Shown: positions 6,968 to 17,443 of the stretch, one piece after another
Layout: every line of letters starts with the position of its first letter
How positions within the stretch are numbered: position 1 is the stretch's first letter
DNA from: Nesterenkonia xinjiangensis
GTDB taxonomy: Bacteria > Actinomycetota > Actinomycetes > Actinomycetales > Micrococcaceae
DNA length: 64,000 bases
NCBI RefSeq assembly: GCF_013410745.1
Contig: NZ_JACCFY010000001.1
Span: 744,001 to 808,000 of the forward strand
Direction of reading: 5' to 3'
The notes under the pieces: model-generated
Told to the model about the DNA's origin: nothing
What the model saw: only the letters and a program-made list of their open reading frames with translations
Database searches by the model: none
Program-made: the position numbers and the translations under genes

Positions 6968-9331
6968 GTGACCACACCGACTCGGCCTCCCGTGCCGCCG
7001 ACACCTCGTATCCGCAGCACCCGCGACATCCGCCTCCGTGGAGCCGCCGGGCTCTCTGCGGGCCTCGCCGTCGCCCTCCTGGCCCCGAGCAGCGCCCTGG
7101 CCGCACCCGCCGCCGAGGACAGCACGGCCGGTGAGGTCGTCGAGCTGAGCATCGTCGGAGTCAACGACCTCCACGGCCGGCTCGAGCCCGCCGGCGACGT
7201 CCCGGGGGCTGCGGTGCTGGCCTGCGCAGTGGACCAGGTACGCACCGAGAACCCGCACACCGTGTTCGTCTCCGCCGGGGACAACATCGGAGCCTCCACC
7301 TTCACCTCCTTCATCCAGCAGGACCAGCCGACCCTGGACTCCCTGGCGGCCATGGATCTGGAGGTCTCGGTGCTGGGCAACCATGAGTTCGACGCCGGCG
7401 CCGACGACGTGGACGAACGCGTCCTGCCTGAGGCCGGATTCCCCCATATCGGTGCCAACATCCGCGACGCCGACGGCGAGCACCTCTACGAGCCGTACCA
7501 CCTCACCGAGGTGGCCGGTGTGACGATCGGCTTCATCGGGATCATCACCGAGGACATGCCGGGCCTGGTCAACCCCGCCGGGATCGAGGGCATCGAGTGG
7601 ACCTCCATGAAGGAGGAGGTCGGCCGGTACGCCGAGCAGCTGACCAACGGGGACCCGGCCGACGGGGAGGCCGACGTCGTCGTCGTGCTCGCCCATGAGG
7701 GCCTACCCGGCACGGATCCCGCCAGCGCGCAGAGCCGCTCCTTCGGGGAGCTGGTGGATGATCCGCACCCGTCGGTGGACGCGATCTTCAGCGGCCACAC
7801 CCACCAGTCCTACGCCCATGACCTGGACGGGCTGCAGCTGGTGCAGGGCGGGGAGTACGGGGAGCAGATCTCCCGCGTGGACCTCTCCGTGGACACCAGC
7901 ACCGGCGAGGTACTCGTGAGCCATGCCGAGACCGTCGACCTGGTGGTCGACGGCGCCCCGATCTGCGAACCGGACGAGCATGTCTCCGAGATCGTCGCCG
8001 ATGCGGTGGAGGTCGCCGACGAGCTCGGGGCGGAAGTGGTCGCCGAGACCGCCGGCGAGGTGCCGTTCCGCCGCGCGGTGAACTCCGACGGCTCCGAGAA
8101 CCGCGGCGCGGCCTCCACTGTGGGCGAGCTGGTGGCCGACGCCCAGGTGTGGGCGGTGCGGCAGACCCAGCCCGACGTCGACTTCGCCATCACCAACTCG
8201 GGCGGGCTGCGTGCAGATCTGCCCAAGGGCGAGCTCGCCTACCGGGACCTGGCGGCGGTCCAGCCCTTCGCCAACACTCTGGTCACTGTGGAGCTCACCG
8301 GAGCGCAGGTGCGCGAGCTCTTCGAACAGCAGTGGCGCGAGGACGGCGGCTTCTCCAAGCATGCCCAGTCGGCCGAGGTCAGCTACGTCGTCGACCCCGA
8401 GGCACCTGCGGGTCAGCGCATCACCGAAGTGCGGATCGATGACGAGCCGGTGGATCCCGAGGCCACCTACCAGGTGGCGATGAACTCCTACATGGCGGCC
8501 GGAGGCGGCGGGGTCGACGTCGTCCTGGAGTCCCCGCAGGCCGTGGACACCGGGATGAATGACCTCGAGGCCTTCGTCAGCTACGCGGCCGAGCAGGAGA
8601 CCCTGGAGCCCGATCTGCGGCGCCGGGCCGTGGCGGTCAGCTGGGACGGCGACCCGGACGCGGTGCACGCCCCCGGTGATGAGATCTCCTTGGACATCGG
8701 CGGACTGGCCTACAGCGCCGAGCACGTCCCCACCGGAGAGACGCTGCAGGCCGAGCTGGGCGGCGTCGACGTCGGCGGGTTCCCGATCGACCTGACCACG
8801 GTGGACCACGAGGATCTGCGAGGCCAGGCCGAGGTCACCGTGACGGTGCCCGAGGGCGTGGAGGCCGAAGGCGGCATCGCCGAGCTGCTGCTCACCGAGC
8901 CGGTGACCGGCACCGAACTGGCCGTCCCGATACGGGTCACGGAGGATCTCACGACTGACGACTCCGCTGACGAGCGCACCGACGACGGGGTGGACGTGGA
9001 TCGTCCCGAGGAGGACCGGCCCGACTCCGACGACGGCGCCGAGACGCCCGGGGCTGAGACCGAGGCCGAGACCGCCGAGGACACCACCTCAGCCGGCAAC
9101 CTGACCGACGCATCAGGGGCGGCTCAGACGGCTGACCAGCCCGGCAGCGGCGCACCCACGGGCGACGCCGCCACAGGCGCGGACGCTCCGGGCTCCTCTG
9201 CGGCGACGCCCGGTGACCCGCTGGCGAGCACTGGGGCTCCCGGCATCCTCTGGCTCGGACTCGGCGCACTCGTGCTGCTGGCTGCGGGCATCCTGCTGGT
9301 GCGGCGAGGACGGCGCCGCCTGACCGACTGA
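6968..9331 (+). CDS. cell-wall-anchored 5'-nucleotidase/2',3'-cyclic phosphodiesterase (UshA type)
   Basis: 787-residue secreted metallophosphatase. The GTG at 6968 follows GAGGGA, and the signal peptide ends near ALAAPAAED. The calcineurin-like domain shows NDLHGR, SAGDNIGAS, GNHEFDAG, a late His in VLAHEG, and GHTHQS, i.e. the full dinuclear metal set. The 5'-nucleotidase C-terminal domain follows (NSGGLRADLP, YMAAGGGGVD). An acidic Asp/Glu/Thr-rich spacer (about residues 660-750) leads to a sorting signal: LASTG, a hydrophobic helix and RRGRRR, the LAxTG variant used by class E sortases in high-GC actinobacteria. It should release nucleosides and phosphate from extracellular nucleotides at the cell surface. 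A secreted nuclease follows in the same direction. Confidence 0.92.
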   Translation: MTTPTRPPVPPTPRIRSTRDIRLRGAAGLSAGLAVALLAPSSALAAPAAEDSTAGEVVELSIVGVNDLHGRLEPAGDVPGAAVLACAVDQVRTENPHTVFVSAGDNIGASTFTSFIQQDQPTLDSLAAMDLEVSVLGNHEFDAGADDVDERVLPEAGFPHIGANIRDADGEHLYEPYHLTEVAGVTIGFIGIITEDMPGLVNPAGIEGIEWTSMKEEVGRYAEQLTNGDPADGEADVVVVLAHEGLPGTDPASAQSRSFGELVDDPHPSVDAIFSGHTHQSYAHDLDGLQLVQGGEYGEQISRVDLSVDTSTGEVLVSHAETVDLVVDGAPICEPDEHVSEIVADAVEVADELGAEVVAETAGEVPFRRAVNSDGSENRGAASTVGELVADAQVWAVRQTQPDVDFAITNSGGLRADLPKGELAYRDLAAVQPFANTLVTVELTGAQVRELFEQQWREDGGFSKHAQSAEVSYVVDPEAPAGQRITEVRIDDEPVDPEATYQVAMNSYMAAGGGGVDVVLESPQAVDTGMNDLEAFVSYAAEQETLEPDLRRRAVAVSWDGDPDAVHAPGDEISLDIGGLAYSAEHVPTGETLQAELGGVDVGGFPIDLTTVDHEDLRGQAEVTVTVPEGVEAEGGIAELLLTEPVTGTELAVPIRVTEDLTTDDSADERTDDGVDVDRPEEDRPDSDDGAETPGAETEAETAEDTTSAGNLTDASGAAQTADQPGSGAPTGDAATGADAPGSSAATPGDPLASTGAPGILWLGLGALVLLAAGILLVRRGRRRLTD

Positions 9332-9504
9332 CCCGGCTGAACGCCTCCGAGAGCTGGCCGAAGGGTTCTCGAGCCGCCGTGTCAGAGCCCCGCCCTAAAC
9401 TGTGTGCCGGCGACCGACGATGACGTGGATCACACCCACGGGTCGGCGCACCGGACCACTGAAGACCGCACGACACGATCACCACACGATGAGGACTCCG
9501 CCCC

Positions 9505-12339
9505 ATGCATACACCAGGTGACACATCTGCCAGGAGACGCGCACCCCGCGTGCTCGCGGGGATCGCCTCCGCCGGCCTCGCCGCCTCACTGATCATCCCT
9601 ACGCCCGCGACCGCCGCCCCGGCCGAAGCCTCGACCACTCCATCCGTCGAACGTGCCGAGAGCGTCGTCATCAGCGAGGTCTACACCACCGGTGCCGGCC
9701 AGGACGCCGCCTTCGACGAACGGTTCATCGAGCTGCACAACCCCGGAGACGAGCCTGTGGACCTCGAGGGTTGGGCGGTGTCCTACCGCCCGGCATCCCG
9801 CGGCGAGGACGATCTGACGCCCTCGGGCCACGTGACCCTGTCCGGCGCCATCGAACCCGGCGGCCACTACCTGATCGCCAACCCCGGTCTGAGCGCCGGT
9901 GACGGAGAGCCCCTCCCCGAGCCCGACGCCCGGCTCAGCGGCGGCACCGCCATCCGTGACGGCGTCATCTGGCTGGCCTCCACACCTGAGCGCCTGGACC
10001 TCCCTCTCGGAGACGTGCGGGACCATGAGGACGTCGTCGACCTGCTGGGCTACGGCGGAGCGAACACCTCTGAGACCGCGGCCGCGCCGTCGCCGTCAGG
10101 CAGTGCCGACGTGCGCTCCATCGCCCGGGTGGACGAGGCCGTGGACACCGATGACAACTCAGCAGATTTCGCCCTCTCGGAGGCCATCACCCCGACCAAC
10201 AGCGCCGGGGAGCAAGCGGTCCATGAGCCGGAGGAGCCCGAGCGCCAGGAGCCGACGGACCTGGAGATCCATGAGATCCCGCGCAGCCTGGAGCCAGCGG
10301 AGAACCAGCTGCTCGAGCAGCCGGTCACCGTGCGCGGCGTGGTCACGGGCGCCTACCCGACCGGTGGCTTCAACGGGTTCACGCTGCAGACCGAGGGCAC
10401 CGGCGGCGACCTCGACCTGGAGACCCACGCAGCCTCCGACGGCATCTTCGTCTATTCACCCTGGCGGGCCGACGAGGTGGAGATCGGCGACTTCGTGGAG
10501 ATCACCGCAGATGTCACCACCTACTCGGGGCAGGTCCAGCTCTCGCTCTACCCGGGCTCCTCGCAGACCCCGGAGCATGAATTCGCCCTGATCACCGACG
10601 AGCCGCATGAGGCGGTCAAGCCGGCCGTGGTCGAGATCCCTGAGACCGATGCGGAGCGCGAGGCGCTGCTGGGCATGGTCATCGACCCGCAGGGCACCTA
10701 CACGGTCACCGACCACTACACGCTGAACCAGTTCGGGGAGATCGGCATCGTCCTCGGCGAGGAGCCGCTGACCACCCCGACCGCAGCCCACAGACCCGGC
10801 CCGGAGGCCGATGCCCTGGCGGAGGAGAACGCCGAGCGGATCATCTACCTGGACGACGCCGCCACCACCGACTTCTCCCGCTCCTCCGGATGGGACGAGG
10901 AGCTCCCCTATCTCACTGCTGAGGACCCGGTCCGGATCGGGGCGGAGGTCCAGTGGGAGAACACAGTGATCATGGACCGCCGCTTCGATGAGTGGCGCCT
11001 CCAACCCACCGCGCAGCTGACCCCGGACAGCGCCGAGGCGGTCCAGCCGGCTCGCGTCGAGAACACCCGGGAAGGCCGAGAGACCTCGGCCGAGCGTGAT
11101 GCGGACCTGCGCATCGCGGGTTTCAACGTGCTCAACTACTTCGTCACCCTCGGCGAGGACGAGGAGGGCTGCGAGTACCACGCCGACCGTGACGGGAACC
11201 CCACCACCGCTGATTGGTGTGAGGTGCGCGGCGCCTGGTCCACCGAGTCCTTCAAACGCCAGGAGGCGAAGATCGTCGACGCCATCACGACGATGGACGC
11301 CGACGTCGTCGCCCTGCAGGAGATGGAGAACTCGGCCCACTTCACCGACGACGCCGACCGCGATCTTGCCCACGAGCGTCTCGTCGAGGCCCTCAATCAA
11401 GACCTCGGCACCGACACCTGGGCCTACGTGGCCAGCCCGGAGACCGCACCCGCCCCGGAGGACGAGGACGTGATCCGCAACGGGTTCATCTACCGCCCCG
11501 AGGCTGTGGAGCCGGTGGGCGAGTCGGTCATCCTCTTCGACGGGGGCGTGGACGAGATCATGACCCCCGAGTTGGAGGACTTCGACCTGGTCGAGGTCTA
11601 CTCCAACGCCCGCGAGCCGCTGGCCCAGGAGTTCCAGCCAGTGGGCGGTGACGAGCAGGATCGCTTCATCGCCGTCGTCAACCATTTCAAGTCCAAGGGC
11701 TCCGCGCCCGACGGCGGACCGAACGCCGACTCCGGCGACGGACAGGGCGCCTGGAACGCCGACCGGGTGGAGCAGGCACGCGCCCTGGTGGCCTTCGCCG
11801 ACGCGCTGGAGGAGGACACCGGCACCGAGAAGGTCTACCTGATGGGTGACTTCAACTCCTATGAGATGGAGGACCCGCTGCAGGAGTTCCTCGGCGCCGA
11901 CTACACCAACGTCTCGGCGGAGACCGGCCAGCACAGCTACATGTTCGACGGCCAGGTCGGGTCCCTGGACCACCTCTTCGCCTCCGAAGCCGCCGCCGAG
12001 ACGATCTCCCAGGCGGAGATCTGGAACATCAATGCCGTGGAACCGATCGCCCTGGAGTACAGCCGGTACAACGGCAACGCCTCCGACCTGTTCAGCGCGG
12101 ACCTGTGGCGCTCCTCGGACCATGACCCGATCGTGGCCGACCTGCGGTTCGAAGCGACCGAAGCCCCCGGTGACGAGGACGGCTCAGACGAGGACGGCTC
12201 AGACGAGGACGGCGGGACCTGGCCCCCGCGCGGACCGGGGAACAACAACGGCCACGGGCATGGCTCGGGCGAGGACCGTGGCCATGAGCGAGAGGGTCAC
12301 CCCGGCAACGGCCCGGGGAGCACCCCCGGACGACGTTGA
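9505..12339 (+). CDS. large secreted ExeM/NucH-type endonuclease
   Basis: 944-residue extracellular DNase. A signal peptide (ending near TATAAPAEA) is followed by a lamin-tail domain (residues about 50-160: SEVYTTGAGQDAAFDERFIELHNPGD), an OB-fold-like middle (VTVRGVVTGAYPTGGFNGF) and an endonuclease/exonuclease/phosphatase domain from about 530. Catalytic landmarks are FNVLNYF, ALQEMEN, NHFKSKGS, MGDFNSY and SSDHDPIVADL. The C-terminus has a repeated DGSDE stretch and a Gly/His-rich tail but no sorting signal, so it is probably released or held by charge. The 173-bp gap from the nucleotidase contains TAAACT, a possible -10 (9397-9402). Its TGA stop lies inside the left arm of a 72-bp palindrome. 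Confidence 0.92.
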   Translation: MHTPGDTSARRRAPRVLAGIASAGLAASLIIPTPATAAPAEASTTPSVERAESVVISEVYTTGAGQDAAFDERFIELHNPGDEPVDLEGWAVSYRPASRGEDDLTPSGHVTLSGAIEPGGHYLIANPGLSAGDGEPLPEPDARLSGGTAIRDGVIWLASTPERLDLPLGDVRDHEDVVDLLGYGGANTSETAAAPSPSGSADVRSIARVDEAVDTDDNSADFALSEAITPTNSAGEQAVHEPEEPERQEPTDLEIHEIPRSLEPAENQLLEQPVTVRGVVTGAYPTGGFNGFTLQTEGTGGDLDLETHAASDGIFVYSPWRADEVEIGDFVEITADVTTYSGQVQLSLYPGSSQTPEHEFALITDEPHEAVKPAVVEIPETDAEREALLGMVIDPQGTYTVTDHYTLNQFGEIGIVLGEEPLTTPTAAHRPGPEADALAEENAERIIYLDDAATTDFSRSSGWDEELPYLTAEDPVRIGAEVQWENTVIMDRRFDEWRLQPTAQLTPDSAEAVQPARVENTREGRETSAERDADLRIAGFNVLNYFVTLGEDEEGCEYHADRDGNPTTADWCEVRGAWSTESFKRQEAKIVDAITTMDADVVALQEMENSAHFTDDADRDLAHERLVEALNQDLGTDTWAYVASPETAPAPEDEDVIRNGFIYRPEAVEPVGESVILFDGGVDEIMTPELEDFDLVEVYSNAREPLAQEFQPVGGDEQDRFIAVVNHFKSKGSAPDGGPNADSGDGQGAWNADRVEQARALVAFADALEEDTGTEKVYLMGDFNSYEMEDPLQEFLGADYTNVSAETGQHSYMFDGQVGSLDHLFASEAAAETISQAEIWNINAVEPIALEYSRYNGNASDLFSADLWRSSDHDPIVADLRFEATEAPGDEDGSDEDGSDEDGGTWPPRGPGNNNGHGHGSGEDRGHEREGHPGNGPGSTPGRR

Positions 12340-12406
12340 GCTGGTGAGTTTCCGCCGAAACCCGAGCCCTACGGGCCGGATTCGGGCGGAAACTCACCAG
12401 CTCAAC
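12335..12406. repeat. 72-bp perfect palindromic repeat, copy 1
   Basis: Perfect 22-bp inverted arms (left arm begins GTTGAGCTGGTGAGTTTCCG) around a 28-nt centre. Identical arms with the same total length occur at 21081 and 22243. The nuclease stop codon is the TGA of the first arm, and guaB3 ends 16 bp beyond the right arm, so it sits between convergent genes and may terminate both. The centre contains a further small hairpin (GCCC/GGGC). Confidence 0.95.
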
Positions 12407-12422
12407 GGGGCTGAGGACCGCT

Positions 12423-13565
12423 TCAGCGGGACTGCTGGCCCAACGGAGAGACGATCGCGTCCACCCGCTGGAAGGACTTCAGGTCCGAGTAGCCCGTGGC
12501 GGCCATCGCCCGACGCAGCCCGCCCATCAGGTTCGAGGATCCGTCCGTGTGATGGGCAGGCCCCCAGAGGACCTCCTCCAGCGGTGCCACGGTGCCCACC
12601 CGGGTGCGGTGTCCGCGCGGGAAGTCGGGGTGTACGGCCTCCTGGCCCCAGTGCCAGCCGCGACCCGGCGCCTCCTCGGCGCGGGCCAGGGTGGTGCCCA
12701 GCATGACGGCGTCCGCGCCCATGGCCAGGGCCTTGACGATGTCGCCGGATGAGCCCAGGCCGCCGTCAGCGATGACATGGACATACCGGCCCCCGGACTC
12801 GTCCAGGTAGTCCCGACGGGCCGCTGCGACATCGGAGATGGCAGTGGCCATCGGCACGCGGATGCCCATCGCGCGACGAGTGGTGGTGGAGGACCCTCCC
12901 CCGAAGCCGACCAACACGCCGGCGGCGCCTGTGCGCATCAGGTGCAGCGCCGGCGTGTAGCCGGCCGCCCCACCGACGATCACCGGGACGTCGAGCTCAT
13001 AGATGAACTCCTTGAGGTTCAGCGGGTCACCGTTCTGCGCGACATGCTCGGCCGAGACCGTGGTGCCGCGGATGACGAACATGTCCACCCCGGCCTCCAC
13101 CACGGTCTGGTAGAACTCCTGGGTGCGCTGGGGAGTCAGGGAGCCGGAGACCACCACCCCGGCCTGCCGGATCTCAGCCAGCCGTGCCTTGATCAGCTCG
13201 GCCTTGATCGGCTCCGAGTACAGCTGCTGCAGCCGCCGGGTGTTCTCCGGGGAGATCTCATCCTCAGCGAGATGCTCGATCTCCTCCAGCACCGGGGAAG
13301 GGTCCTCATATCGGGTCCACAGGCCCTCGAGGTTGAGCACACCGAGCCCGCCCAGACGCCCCAGCGCGATCGCCGTCTCGGGGGACATCACCGAGTCCAT
13401 CGGCGCCCCGATGACCGGGGTCTTGAACGTGTAGGCATCGATCTGCCAGTCCAGGCTCACGTCCTGGGGGCTGCGAGTCCTGCGGCTCGGAACGACGGCG
13501 ACGTCGTCCAGCGCCCAGGCGCGTCGCCCGCTCTTGGCCAGACCGATGGGGATCTCGTTGCTCAA
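12423..13565 (-). CDS. guaB3: GuaB3-family IMP dehydrogenase-related protein
   Basis: 380-residue TIM-barrel protein of the IMPDH/GMP reductase family without the CBS pair. The N-terminal SNEIPIGLAKSGRRAWALDD is characteristic of the GuaB3 group. GAPMDSVMSPE, the glycine-rich phosphate site (VIADGGLGSSGD) and MLGTTLARAEEAPG are visible. GuaB3 proteins are widespread in actinobacteria and cyanobacteria, where IMP dehydrogenase activity has been reported for a cyanobacterial member. The start is a TTG (13565) with AAGGAG at good spacing. It lies downstream of tenA and guaB on the same strand. Confidence 0.9.
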   Translation of the reverse strand: MSNEIPIGLAKSGRRAWALDDVAVVPSRRTRSPQDVSLDWQIDAYTFKTPVIGAPMDSVMSPETAIALGRLGGLGVLNLEGLWTRYEDPSPVLEEIEHLAEDEISPENTRRLQQLYSEPIKAELIKARLAEIRQAGVVVSGSLTPQRTQEFYQTVVEAGVDMFVIRGTTVSAEHVAQNGDPLNLKEFIYELDVPVIVGGAAGYTPALHLMRTGAAGVLVGFGGGSSTTTRRAMGIRVPMATAISDVAAARRDYLDESGGRYVHVIADGGLGSSGDIVKALAMGADAVMLGTTLARAEEAPGRGWHWGQEAVHPDFPRGHRTRVGTVAPLEEVLWGPAHHTDGSSNLMGGLRRAMAATGYSDLKSFQRVDAIVSPLGQQSR

Positions 13566-13651
13566 CTGGTGCTCCTTGCTCTCGCAGAGGTTGTCAGAAC
13601 GTGGTCAGCGGGACCCCGTGGGCCCCAGGTCTTCTCCGCCGGTGAATCTGC

Positions 13652-14431
13652 TCAGCCGACCGGTGCGGTGCGCCAGGACTCTCGGACGTGGGCCGCCGCC
13701 CAGAAGCGGTGCTCGTAGACGCAGCCCTGCTCGAAGGCCGCCAGCATCCGGGCTCGCAGCGCCCCGTCAGCACCCTCGTAGAGCTGCTCGAAGATGCCGA
13801 TGGCCTCCTCCACCGCCTGGTCGAACTCCGGATCCGAGTAGACCTGCACCCAGCTGCGGTAGGGATGATGCGCCATCGCCTCTCCGATGTCCTCCACCAG
13901 GTGTCGACCCACCTCGGCGTAGACCCAGAAGCAGGGCAGCACCGCCGCGACCGCCACCGCGTGATCGTCGACTGCGGCGGTGGCCACCAGCCAACTGGTG
14001 TACCCCTGGGTGGTCGGCGAGGGGCGCGGTGCGCCGTCCTCATCAGCCATCTCGGAGGCCAGGGCGGAGAACTCCGTCGAGCTCATCAGCTCGGCCTGCA
14101 TGGCCTGCTCCTCGGCAATCGTGTCCGAGGTGGCCCGCGCCCAGAACCGGCGGTGCGCGGCCGACGGAGCCCGAGCCGCCAGCAGGGTCATCGCCTGCCC
14201 GTATCCGGCGAGGTAGGCCGAGTCCTGCAGCAGATAATGCACGAAGGTCTCAGCCGGCAGGGTGCCGGCGGCCAGCTCGGCCAGGAACTCCAGGGACGAG
14301 ATCCGCGCCAACGCCTCACGGGAGTGCCGCCAGGCGGTCAGCCCGTGGTCTCCTGCGCACAGCGCCGGCGAGTCCACGTAGGGCGCCGGTCCGATCCGGT
14401 GCTGGTCTGCCCCGGGCTGGGTGGTGATCAT
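13652..14431 (-). CDS. TenA-family thiaminase II / aminopyrimidine aminohydrolase
   Basis: 259-residue all-helical TenA protein acting in thiamine salvage: it hydrolyses aminopyrimidine breakdown products, or thiamine, to HMP. The catalytic cysteine is in AVLPCFWVYAEVG. The QDSAYLAGYGQAM segment carries the conserved Asp and Tyr, and the C-terminal EQGCVYEHRFW holds the conserved Glu. It begins 11 nt after guaB and ends upstream of guaB3, so a thiamine salvage gene is inserted between the two IMPDH-family genes. I see no TPP riboswitch next to it. Confidence 0.85.
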   Translation of the reverse strand: MITTQPGADQHRIGPAPYVDSPALCAGDHGLTAWRHSREALARISSLEFLAELAAGTLPAETFVHYLLQDSAYLAGYGQAMTLLAARAPSAAHRRFWARATSDTIAEEQAMQAELMSSTEFSALASEMADEDGAPRPSPTTQGYTSWLVATAAVDDHAVAVAAVLPCFWVYAEVGRHLVEDIGEAMAHHPYRSWVQVYSDPEFDQAVEEAIGIFEQLYEGADGALRARMLAAFEQGCVYEHRFWAAAHVRESWRTAPVG

Positions 14432-14442
14432 CAGGCCCGCCG

Positions 14443-16239
<1,797 letters not shown>

Positions 16240-16249
16240 TCACCGCATC

Positions 16250-17443
16250 ATGAGCACCGAAGAGGCACCCACACCCGAAGAGAACCAGAGCTCAGGCCGA
16301 CGCTCCAGCGGCAAGCTGGCCGTGGCGTTCGTCGCCGTGGCGGCACTGGCCGCCACCGCCGGAGGCGTCGTCACCAGCAGCCTCAGCGGCGGCGACGAGG
16401 ACGGCTCCGCCTCCGCGGCCCCGGGGGGATCCGGCGAACAGGCCGCCACCGTGGCGAATGTTCAGGTCACCGGCGAGAACCGCGGCCAGGACGAGGTCCA
16501 CCAGGGCGGCGACGAGGACCTGGAGAACGTCCTGGTCTCCACCGACTGGCTCGCCGATCGCCTCGACGAGGGCGACCTCGCCGAACAGGGCATCGTGCTG
16601 ATCGACGTCTCCGAGGAGCTGCCCACCTCGGAGCTGACTCCCTACTCCGAGGCCCACATCCCCCAGGCCCAGTACGTGAACTGGTCCACCGAGTTCACCC
16701 AGCCCAACACCCGGGAGTTCATCTCCCAGGACGAGTTCACCGAGCTCACCCAGAGCCTGGGCATCGACGACGGCGACACCATCGTCCTCTACGGCGACAG
16801 CAACAACTGGTTCGCCGCCTACGCCGCCTGGGTGTTCAAGCTCTACGGCGCCGAGGACGTCCGGCTGCTCGACGGCGGCCTGCACAAGTGGGAGGCCTAC
16901 GACGAGCGTGAGCTCACCGAGGAGGTCCCCGACGTCGCTGAGGGCACCTGGGAGGCCCAGCCGCAGAACCTCGACATCCGTGCCCTGCAGCCGGAGGTCC
17001 TGGAGATCGCCGACGAGAACGTGGACGGCGAGTCCGACACCGCGCTGGTCGACATCCGCTCCGCCGACGAGCACGACGGCGCCGTCGGCGTGGACCCCGC
17101 GATCTTCGAAGGCGAGTCCACCTCCATCTGGGGCCACATCCCCGGCTCGGTGAACGTCTCCTGGGGTGAGATCGTCGACCCCGAGACCGGCCAGTTCCTG
17201 CCCGCCGACGAGATCCGTGCCATCTACGAGGACGCCGGCGTGGACCTCGACTCCCCGATCGTCACCTACTGCCGCATCGGTGAGCGCGCCTCGCATTCCT
17301 GGTTCGCCCTGAACCAGATCCTCGGCGCCGACGCCCAGGTCTACGACGGCTCCTGGACCGAGTGGGGCAACTCAGTCGGCGTGCCGGTGGCCAACAACAC
17401 CGACGAGCGGGCCGGCCTGTGGGGCAGCGGCAGCGGCTCGTGA
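16250..17443 (+). CDS. membrane-anchored tandem-rhodanese sulfurtransferase
   Basis: 397 residues: a short cytoplasmic N-terminus, one membrane segment (about 22-45, AVAFVAVAALAATAGGVV), a flexible acidic linker and two rhodanese domains. The first domain (about 95-215) has IVLYGDSNNWFAAY in place of a Cys loop, as in the non-catalytic half of thiosulfate sulfurtransferases. The second has the active-site loop CRIGERASHSW with the catalytic Cys near 341. It should transfer sulfane sulfur from thiosulfate outside the membrane. The stop overlaps the GTG of the next gene by 4 nt, coupling it to a thiosulfate-type transporter. An ArsR-like palindrome lies 88 bp upstream. Confidence 0.9.
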   Translation: MSTEEAPTPEENQSSGRRSSGKLAVAFVAVAALAATAGGVVTSSLSGGDEDGSASAAPGGSGEQAATVANVQVTGENRGQDEVHQGGDEDLENVLVSTDWLADRLDEGDLAEQGIVLIDVSEELPTSELTPYSEAHIPQAQYVNWSTEFTQPNTREFISQDEFTELTQSLGIDDGDTIVLYGDSNNWFAAYAAWVFKLYGAEDVRLLDGGLHKWEAYDERELTEEVPDVAEGTWEAQPQNLDIRALQPEVLEIADENVDGESDTALVDIRSADEHDGAVGVDPAIFEGESTSIWGHIPGSVNVSWGEIVDPETGQFLPADEIRAIYEDAGVDLDSPIVTYCRIGERASHSWFALNQILGADAQVYDGSWTEWGNSVGVPVANNTDERAGLWGSGSGS

